From Chamaelirium japonicum (taxonomy: Eukaryota > Streptophyta > Magnoliopsida > Liliales > Melanthiaceae): a stretch of DNA of 64,000 nt. The stretch spans positions 77,815,995-77,879,994 of the forward strand of contig OX393555.1 in NCBI GenBank assembly GCA_947650365.1. The letters are read 5' to 3'. Positions within the stretch are counted from its first letter, which is position 1. Each line of letters begins with the position of its first letter. The notes under the pieces were generated by a model. That model was not told where the DNA came from and did no database searches. It saw only the letters and a program-made list of their open reading frames with translations. A program made the position numbers and the translations under genes. Of the stretch, positions 48,011 through 56,367 are shown one piece after another.

Positions 48011-49194
48011 TATCAAGGCCCCCCTGCCCTCTATCATGCATGATACATAATAACCGTTCCCTAAACTGTGTAGGTTGAAAGTAAGACCACTTTATAGTCC
48101 CATGGGTAGGCGTACACATGGTCGCTCTAAATAACCCGAACTGGACTAGTTGGGGGCCCAATGCAATTAAGGCTAAGACTCAAAGGCCAGGTTAGATAGA
48201 CGTAAGTCTTATAAGATATGCTGGAGATACTCTTAGTAGACCGTCCTTAAGAAAGATGTTGAGTCCATGTCTTAGAGTGAGACTGACAAAAGTCTAATGA
48301 GACATGCTCGAGATAGCAGACCTGAAAGTTCCCCAAATCCCTAAATGGGGTGATCTGGAGGGACTGGTCTCGCTACTCAAAGCTATGCGGCTACTCTGAT
48401 AGACAAATGTATGCAGAAGATCTACCAAAGAATGCTGATAACTCTCTTACTCGCTTTCTCTCAAGGATGCATATAATAAGCCATGGGTGGAAACATACAA
48501 GGCTTTATCCTATTAATGCAATCGTAGAAACCACATGGGAGACTTTCACGAGAAAACCCAAACAAGGAAAAACCTCTCCAAGCAAGCTTGGAGCCCTACA
48601 TGAATCAACTATGATATGAAGTTATTGAAGTTCAGACATGCAACCCAATAGGTCAAGACCGGTACACTCAAACGATCACAACGCTCCTTCACCCTCCTGC
48701 ACTTCAACGGTCTGATGCTCTCACGAACTGATCCCTATTGAACTTTGCTCTATGCAGATGTACCCACCATAGGGCCTCACGGCTAACTGCCAAAAGGGGG
48801 TTTAGCAAACCAGAGCTGCAACTCCTATTGCCCTCAATGGATAAACCCATCATTGAGCTCTCTTTGGAAACTCCTGACCAAAGAGAGTTCTACCGCAAGA
48901 GAAAGAAAATGCTTTTAAAAGTTAAAAGCAAAAAAGAATAAAGGGCTTTGCAACCAAGGGCTAGCTCATATGCCTCTTAAGATTGAATCTCAAATCTATT
49001 TGTAGAGAAATTCGAGATCAATCTAATGAAGATAATATGATAACGAGAGCTGCCATAATGAGAGATCAATTAACCCAAGATGGGTATAATCATAAAATCC
49101 ACAATCCCTCTATGAAATTTTCTCTCAAAAAATCACTTATTAAAACATCGAGAGAGTTAGATTTCTCTACTGCACTGAGGGCAATTTATACCTA
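48011..49194. other. unassigned sequence
   Basis: No recognisable protein or repeat. Open frames are short (under 90 codons) and unlike known families. It may be further decayed copia sequence or older intergenic DNA. The young Tat element inserted to its right. Confidence 0.45.
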
Positions 49195-49500
49195 GCAGCC
49201 CTAGCAACTAGAGGTCTGAACAGCTGTTCGAGCGCCTTAGCATGCGGTCCGAACAGTTGTTTGGATGCCAGACTCAAGATTTGTTGGTTGCTCCTTAGTG
49301 GTCCGAATAACTGTTCCAATACCATGTGCCAAATGACCCTTAAAAGTCCGGACAACTAAATAGTGGTTCGACCTCTGGGTCACCCGTCCAAATGGCTGTT
49401 CGTACGACACAGCTTAGGGGTCCGAACAACTGTTCAGACACCTAAGGCACATGGTCCGAGTAGTTGTTCGGACGCCAGTGCAGTCTCTCCAACACTTAGA
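49195..49500. repeat. palindromic GTCCGAACAACTGTTCGGAC-type repeats
   Basis: About six degenerate units 35-65 bp apart, each an imperfect palindrome around GAACAGCTGTTC or GAACAACTGTTC (49213, 49242, 49302, 49395, 49421, 49456). Likely the LTR or U3 part of an unidentified retrotransposon. Confidence 0.65.
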
Positions 49501-49929
49501 ATATGGAACTTGGTGAGCCTGTGGGGGAAATATCTTCATGCCGACTCGAAGACTTTCGCAGCACCAGTCAATTGAAGTTGAAGTTGACGTCGAAGATCGT
49601 TGGTCGATCTGTTGATTGAACTAGAAGCCTTTTGATATGCAAACAGAGAGATGCAATCAGAGAGTTTTTGACACGAGAAGTGATCTCGGAGTTCAGCCGA
49701 AGCCTACGTCTCCGTGCTATAGGGTGCAACCCGAATTCACTAACACTTTTCTCCAAGTAACCTCGACAGGCCGAGTGCTACTTAAAGCCTTTTTGATCTC
49801 TTCAAAGACAAGAAGATGATCAAGTAGAGGTGAAGAGTGAGAAGATAGAAATTCCAGAGCTCTGGTTCTGAAAATCAGATCTCAGAGTGGAAAATGGATT
49901 TTGGATCCTTTTACATTCGAAGGCTCTGC

Positions 49930-49937
49930 TATTTATA
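49930..49937 (-). promoter_or_regulatory. sense TATA box, left LTR
   Basis: TATAAATA on the minus strand, about 410 bp from the LTR end. In the left copy it would transcribe out of the element into the flank. Confidence 0.65.
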
Positions 49938-49998
49938 GACTTCCCGGGGAGGAATTCCGGGGCAAATGGCGGTTTCTGCTGCCGTATATGGGGATCCT

Positions 49999-50240
49999 CC
50001 AGGCAGGGCCGGTGGGTCCCGTGGTAGTCTTCGTGGGCCCACCAGGCAGGGCCGGTGGGTCCCGTGGTAGTCTTCGTGGGCTCACCAGGCAGGGCCAGTA
50101 GGTCCCGTGGTAGTCTCCGGGGGCCCACCAGGCAGGGCCGGTGGGTCCCGCTGTGATCTCCGGGGGCCCACCAGGCAGGGCCGGTGGGTCCCGCTGTGGT
50201 CTCCGGGGGCCCACCAGGCAGGGCCGGTGGGTCCCGCTGT
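49999..50240. repeat. 43-bp tandem repeats, left LTR
   Basis: Six units of CCAGGCAGGGCCGGTGGGTC plus a spacer, starting at about 49999, 50042, 50084, 50128, 50171 and 50213. They lie 60-310 bp upstream of the sense TATA box. Open frames of Gly/Pro-rich repeats here are artefacts. Confidence 0.93.
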
Positions 50241-50389
50241 TGGCAACCTTCTTACCAAAATTTGCACCCACAGTTACCCCCTCCAAGTTAGCTAGAGGCT
50301 ACTTTAGCTGGCTTGGATTTTGGTGCAAAAAACAGCAACCCCCTGTCTAGAAAAGGCACAAAGAGGCTTGTCGAAATGTTAGTATAAAA

Positions 50390-51662
50390 AAGGCTGATCG
50401 GTCAATTTTGACCGAACGGTCAAATTTGACCGAACGGTCAGTTTTGACCGGTCAAGGATTGTGTGATCGGTTAAAAAACATGCTTTTTTGACCGATCCAG
50501 TAGAAAATTGACCGATCGGTTGATTTTGACCGATCGGTCAATTTTGACCGATCGGTCAATTTTGACCGATCGGTCAAATTTGACCGATCAGTTAAATTTG
50601 ACCGAACGATCAATTTCAACCAGTCAAGGATTAGGTGATCGGTCAAAAAACCATGTTTTTTGATCGATCCAGTGGAAATTTGACCGATCGGTTGATTTTG
50701 ACAGATCGATCAATTTTGACCGATCGGTTAAATTTGACCGAACGGTCAATTTCAACCGGTCAAGGATTAGGTGATCGGTCAAAAAACATGGTTTTTTGAC
50801 CGATCCAGTGGAAATTTGACCGATCGGTTGATTTTGACCGATCGGTCAATTTTGACCGATCGGTCAAATTTGACCGATCGGTTAAATTTGACCGAACGGT
50901 CAATTTCAACCGGTTAAGGATTAGGTGATCGGTCAAAAAACATGGTTTTTTTGACCGATCCAGTGGAAATTTGACCGATCGGTTGATTTTGACCGATCGG
51001 TCAATTTTGACCGATCGGTCAAATTTGACCGATCGGTCAAATTTGACCGATCAGTTATATTTGACCGAACGGTCAATTTCAACCGGTCAAGGATTGGGTG
51101 ATCGACAAAAACCCACAGTTTTTAGCCAGATCCAGTGGAAAATTGACCGATCGGTTGATTTTGACCAAACGGTCAAGTTTGACCGTTCGGCTAAAATCAG
51201 CCGGTCAAGGTTTGGGTGATCGGCAAAAACCCTCAGTTTTTAGCCAGATCCAGTAGAAAATTGACCGATCGGTTGATTTTGACCGAACGGTCAATTTCAA
51301 CCGGTCAAGGAGTGGGTGATCGGCAAAAAACCTTAGTTTTCCGCCTGATCCAGTAGAAAATTGAACGATCGGTTGATTTTGACCGAACGGTCAAGTTTGA
51401 CCGTTCGGCTAAAATCAGCCGGTCAAGGTTTGGGTGATCGGCAAAAACCCACAGTTTTTAGCCAGATCCAGTAGAAAATTGACCGATCGGTTGATTTTGA
51501 CCGAACGGTCAAGTTTAACCGTTCGGCTAAAATCAGCCGATCAAGGTTTGGGTGATCGGCAAAAACCCACAGTTTTTAGCCAGATCCAGTAGAAAATTGA
51601 CCGATCGGTTGATTTTGACCGAACGGTCAAGTTTGCCCGTTCGGCTAAAATCAGCCGGTCAA
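50390..51662. repeat. GACCGATCGGTC tandem array, left LTR
   Basis: Units of about 110-175 bp contain TTGACCGATCGGTCAA palindromes, GACCGAACGGTCAATTTCAA and GGTGATCGGTCAAAAAACAT. The right half has a shorter unit with GTTTGACCGTTCGGCTAAAA and CCACAGTTTTTAGCCAGATC. Related to the array in element 1's LTR. Non-coding. Confidence 0.93.
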
Positions 51663-52000
51663 GGTTAGTCTTGAACCTGTACTTTTGAGGAAGTGGTATA
51701 GCTTGTACTTTTCCTTTGATCTTTGGCAGTCTTGAATATCGATGGAGTTTGATTTTTTCTGCTCTGAATCTTCGGTTTGCTTGAATGTAACTTTGAACCG
51801 GCGGTCCGGTTCACTCGGACCGGTGGTTTGCTTGGTCTCGTGGTTCGAGTGGACCGGTGGTCTGACGCTTCGTCTGGCCCTAACTGTTCGTCTGGTTTTG
51901 CGCTTGCTACGGATGGATGCCACGTGTACCTACAAAAACACGCGATTTGATATGGTGAAGACACGTGTCTTCTCGATTTTCGCACCGGTTTTACCCTGGG

Positions 52001-52007
52001 TATATAA
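52001..52007 (+). promoter_or_regulatory. antisense-gene TATA box in the left LTR
   Basis: TATATAA is preceded by CCCTGGG and lies 102 bp before the ATG at 52109. The same motif at 63937-63943 in the right LTR would face the outer flank. Confidence 0.68.
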
Positions 52008-54068
52008 TTTTTCTCGCTGTCTTTTTTCGCCTCACGCTCTCAGAATTTTTCGAAGTCCAGATTCTTTGCTTCCCATCTCTCGTTCTTCATCTCTCTTCGA
52101 TCGGTCAAATGGCGTCTTCGGGTAGTTCGAAGAAGAGTGCAGTTCCTTCCAAGAGGAAGGGCAAGGAAGTTGTCGAGGTTTCTTCTACTCCAAAGGGCCG
52201 AGGCAAAGGCAAGGCCGAATTGATCGAGCTTGGCCAACTGGGAAAGAGGCACCAAGGAGTGGGATTCGCTACTGCACTGTCAAGGCCAGAGCAGATCCCT
52301 AAGGCTAAGTTTGTTCTCTGCCCGCAGCTACCTTTGGCGGCGGAGCCTGAGTTTGGGTACAACATCGGCAGTAAACTTACAGATGCAAAGAGGGAGAAGC
52401 TGCATGAGTTGCTGTCATTTTTCACAGAGGGAAAGGCTCGACCAGTGCTTCCGGGTGTTTTATCCGCTTTTGGCTTTGATAGGCGGACAGTCTTTGTTTC
52501 GTGGGCGAGCAAGGAGCAAGTGATGGGAACCATCGTCACGATCGGCCAGCTCAACTGTGGACTGCGCCTTCCGCTGCCTCCTTTCGCCGCGAGGTTGCTG
52601 AACACCTCCGGTCTCTATCCCGGACAGGTTACTGGGAACTCCTGGAGGATCATCTACGCTTTCTGTCGCGTAGAGTCGGACTTCCAGAAGGAACTTAGGG
52701 AATGCTACTCCAGCTTCCCTGAAGGTGAAGAAGCTCGAATCGAGCTGGGATATTTCTTTTATCACTACCGATGGGCCTGGAGGAAGGATAGCCCGTTCTA
52801 CTATCTGACAGGTGTTACTGCCCTCCGCCCGATTTTTGACACCATTGGCTCCGACAAGCTTTACACATACTGGCCGCTGTCGGTGTCTGGTGCGTGGACT
52901 CCTCTGTCAGTACCGGAGGTTCCCCGATACAAGGTGCACAAAGAGACTAATATGTACTGCACAGGAGGAGCTCTCTCTTGGCCTCCAGAGCGAGTAGGGG
53001 TCATTGACAACCTCTTCTTGGAGTTGACATGCGGGACTCGATCTTGGAAACAGTTCTCGAATTGCCCGGTTAGACATGGCAAAGCCAACCTTCTCCATCG
53101 ATCGAAGCTTCGCTACGAAGATAATGAGGTCATCTACTCAGATTACGAGGAGGACCCTCAGTCTGGAAAAATTGTTAGAAGGCTTCGATTCGAGAAGAAG
53201 GCTTATGGAGCCAGGCGCGCACTTCCCTCAAAGGAGAAATTGGTGATACCTCGCCAAGGCCCAGCAAAGAAAAAGAGGAAAATCCCCATTAAGCAGGAGG
53301 ATGATGAGAAGAAAAAGGATGAGGAAGATGAAGAGGAAGTAGAGAGAGAGGAAGGTGGAGGTGAAGATGAAGAGAATGCAGATGGTGATGATGATGATAA
53401 TGAAGATGTCGAAGGCGATGAAGAGGATGGCGAAGATGATAATGAAGATGGGGGTGGTGAGGAAGAAATTCCTCCCACCCCCACTGATGGTGGCCAAGGA
53501 CGTGGGGATGGTGAGGAAGAAATTCCTCCCACCCCCACTGGTGGTGTTGATGAGGAATCGCAGCTTATCCTCATAGACGAGGGTAAGGCTCGCAAGATGG
53601 AGGGAGTGATGGACGCAACAGGCGATGGCCCCAAAGTGATTCCTACTTATCACTTTGGGGAATTGAAGAAGAACCCCCTGCGTTTCAAGATCAAGATATC
53701 GGGGAGTGGTGGGGTTGGAAGCAACCCCACACCCCTCGATCAGATACCTCCCGAGGTTCCCCATCTGGAAGGGGCAACTACAAGTAGGGGTGTGGAGGTT
53801 GAACAACCCCCACCCCCTTCATGATCTCTGGCTGAGGAGGTAGCTGCCATAGTGGCAGGGCTCGATAATTCGAGCGGGCACGAGGACGAAGGGGGAGCTT
53901 CACCTCCTCGAGATGTTCCCTCTCCTGCTCACTTGGAGAGAGGAAGCCGGGTGGGTGATGCTACCCCTCAACCCTTGCCAGAGCCAACCCCCATCAAGGA
54001 GAAATCGACCCCCAAGGGTAAGAGCTCCGACCATGGGAAGGGAAAGGCTCCTCAAGTCGAGGCTTCAG

Positions 54069-54165
54069 GTATCTGTACTAACTTGTTTTGATTGGCTGTC
54101 TTGTCTTTGAAGCTTGAAAATATTTGAAAATATTCTAACACTTTGATCTCTTGTGTTGTTTGCAG
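54069..54165 (+). other. intron 1 of the antisense gene
   Basis: 97 bp, GT..AG, AT-rich with a pyrimidine-rich 3' end (TTGTGTTGTTTGCAG). The phase fits the flanking exons. The same position is used in element 1 (acceptor at 7946). Confidence 0.78.
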
Positions 54166-54302
54166 GTGTGCCTGTTGGCTCGACTCCGAAGATGAAGAGC
54201 TTGGGTGATGTTGACATCAACCACCCGACCAGCGTGATCCGGAAGCTTTGCAATATTCCGGAAGCGACTTTTGAAGAAGCCTTCGATCGGCTAGATGTAG
54301 TG

Positions 54303-54374
54303 GTATGTGCATCTGCTTGATCTTTCATTTGAGTTGTATCTTCAAAATAATTCTAACTCTCTATTCTCCTGCAG
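54303..54374 (+). other. intron 2 of the antisense gene
   Basis: 72 bp, GTATGT..CTATTCTCCTGCAG, between the DRLDVV and SSAVLRIASS codons. The matching intron in element 1 has its donor at 7809 and acceptor at about 7745. Element 3 has one at 44022-43956. Confidence 0.8.
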
Positions 54375-54923
54375 AGCTCAGCAGTTTTGAGAATCGCAAG
54401 CTCCCTCTCTAGGAAGGCGGGAGAGCGGGAGGCTGCCTCTGAGGTAACCCGTTTGACAGCCGAACTGAAGGCTGTGAGCGAGGAGAGAGATGGGTTGAGG
54501 GAGCTCTTGACTTCGAAGAAAACCTCTCTCAAGGCCAAGATTGAGGATCTTCGCAAGGGGAAGCTGGAGATCAAGGGGCTGCAGGACCGTTGCGAAGCGC
54601 AGGGTCACGAACTTGAATCTTTGAAGAATCAACTCTCCAAGATTGAGGACGTGTCCTGTGGTCGTACCAACGAGATCAAGGAGCTGAAAGAACGACTTGC
54701 TGCTCAACATACTGCTTTTACTGTCAGGGAGGAGACTTCCAAGAAGGCGTTGGAGCATGCATTGTCTGAATGCAAGAGTTACAAAGAAACGGCCGAGAAA
54801 GCGGCAGAGGCACTCAGGGCACATGTCAGCAGTGTCCGATCTTCTAAAGCTTCGGTTGCGAGCAAACCTCGTGGCGGATCTGAAGGAGAGAAGTCGCGTG
54901 TTCCAAGTGTAGCCAAGCCCTAA

Positions 54924-55452
54924 TGTATTTCTACCTTTTCTTTGTTGTTTACACTTGTAAACTCTTGACATGTAGCAGCTCATCATTGTATTTGGCAAAT
55001 TCATTTTGATAATCAAAAGATCTTTTTGGTGTTTGAAAATTGAATCTCTTGAGTTGAATGTCTTTGAATGTCATGTTCTGGATAGCATTAGAATAGATAC
55101 AATCTTTTGAATGTAAGGGGTCAAGTCGCAACTTGATTACCCAAACTTATTGTAACTTGAAATTTGAATTTGAATTCGTGTAACACTTGTATGTGAGGGG
55201 TTGAGTCGCAACTCAAGCACCCAAACCTGTTAGACGATATAGAATTTGATTGAAATTGAATATTGAAATTTGAAGGTCAGTTTAACATTTGCCAGTAAGG
55301 GGTTGAGTCGCAACTCTAACACCCAAACTTGTTAAAAGACTTGGTAGCTTGAATATGGATAATTTAAAACTGCTTCAGAACTTGAATTGAAAAGCTGAAC
55401 ACTTGCACATTTGAACATTTGAAAGAGATCTTTATTCATCACAGAATTTACA
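54924..55452. other. spacer with three tandem repeats between convergent 3' ends
   Basis: Units of 75-100 bp at about 55118, 55191 and 55291, each with GAGGGGTTGAGTCGCAACTC and CACCCAAAC. Reverse-complement relatives occur at 6690-7100 in element 1. It lies between the antisense-gene stop (54923) and the pol stop (55453). No gene. Confidence 0.8.
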
Positions 55453-56367
55453 TCATGGATAGAACAACTTGAGGTGTCTAGAATTCCAAGCTCGAGGCAA
55501 TCTATCTCCTTCTGGTGAGATCAGTCTGTAAGAACCTTTGCCTCCAACTGATTCAACGATGTATGGACCTTTCCAGTTGGGAGCAAGCTTCCCACTGCTG
55601 TGTTCTTTGGTGTTGTAAAAAACTGCTCTGAGAACTGGACTACCCACTGGGAACTGTCTCTTGTAGACTTTCTCGTCGTAGGCTCGTTTGATCTTCTGTT
55701 GGTACTTGGCCACACAAAGTGAAGCTTGATCTCGTAATTCGTCAGAGGAGTCTAGATCATTGATCCGAAGTTCTTTGTTGATTCCTTCTTCAACTGCTCT
55801 GGTCTTCAGGGTACTTGATATGTTTTCTGTTGGGAGCACTGCTTCCGATCCATAGGTTAGACGAAAGGGCGAGAACCCTGTTGATCTTCTCGGAGTTGTT
55901 CGATACCCCCAAAGAACTTCAGGTAAGACCTGTTCCCACAATCCTTTTTTGTTGTTGAGTTTCTTCTTGAGTATACCAAGTATAGCTCTATTTGAGGCTT
56001 CAGCTTGACCATTGCATTGAGGATATCTTGGAGTTGAATAGAATAGCTTGATACCATTGTTCAGACAGAACTCTCGGAATTTGTCGGAATCAAATTGAGC
56101 TCCATTGTCAGCAACGAGAACTTAAGGTGTACCAAATCTTGAGAAGATGTTGTGCCGAATGAATTTGATCACTTCGTCGTCAGTCTCTCGGAAGAGGGGC
56201 ATAGCTTCCACCCATTTGGTAAAGTAATCAGTGGCAAGCAGTAGATACTTTTTCTTGCTCAGAGTTGGAGGGAAAGGACCCAAGAAATCTAACCCCCATT
56301 GATGGAAAGGCCAGGGACTTGATAGTTGATGAAGCTCATCTGCAGGGAGATGGATAGCTCGAGCGTG
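55453..56367 (-). pseudogene. integrase core and C-terminus, element 4
   Basis: The same frame as the RT ORF continues past TGA 56370-56368. LLATDYFTKWVEAM (first catalytic D, about 56230), VADNGAQFDSD (second D, about 56105) and NGQAEASNRA (E, about 56010) form the integrase triad. The C-terminal part (RTTPRRSTGFSPFRLTYGSE, NWKGPYIVESVGGKGSY, RAWNSRHLKLFYP) ends with TGA at 55455-55453. One internal TAA at 56124-56122 lies inside the core. The enzyme inserts the cDNA into chromosomes. No frameshift is present. Confidence 0.9.

Larger units (their letters stand above)
49520..52075 (-). repeat. 3' LTR of element 4 (left copy)
   Basis: It starts TGTGGGGG at 49520 on the plus strand. The right end is inferred at GCTTCCCA (52075), because identity with the right copy continues at least to 52064 and a purine-rich minus-strand tract (GAAGAACGAGAGA) follows. 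It contains sense TATA, 43-bp repeats, a GACCGATCGGTC array and antisense TATA, in that order. Confidence 0.88.
52109..54923 (+). pseudogene. antisense auxiliary gene of element 4 (three exons, one premature stop)
   Basis: Exons 52109-54068, 54166-54302 and 54375-54923 join in frame (882 codons with stop). Splice sites are CAG|GTATCT..TTTGCAG and GTG|GTATGT..CCTGCAG. The ATG at 52109 is chosen over an upstream in-frame one (51965) because it follows the TATA at 52001 and opens MASSGSSKKSAVPSKRKGK, a basic, possibly nuclear-targeting stretch. Residues about 94-317 form a globular domain (VMGTIVTIGQLNCGLRLPLP, GYFFYHYRWAW, IDNLFLELTC). Residues about 393-455 are almost all Asp/Glu. Exon 3 is a coiled coil (ELKAVSEERDGLRELL) with a Ser/Arg tail. 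A TGA at 53822-53824 interrupts exon 1, but the frame continues. Similarity to gypsy-type transposon (Transposase_28) proteins is by pattern only. Function unknown. Confidence 0.82.

Noticed and set aside
49820..50286. Gly/Pro/Arg-rich frames of 60-117 codons, repeated at 61792-62258
   Set aside because: Translation of the 43-bp LTR repeats; collagen-like appearance is a repeat artefact.
51965..52108. Upstream in-frame ATG extending the antisense gene by 48 codons
   Set aside because: It lies upstream of the TATATAA at 52001, is inside the LTR and is not needed for the basic N-terminus; ATG 52109 fits better.
53228..53806. 192-codon minus-strand frame inside the antisense gene
   Set aside because: Shadow of the Asp/Glu-rich exon. 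The plus-strand frame has homology and splice sites.
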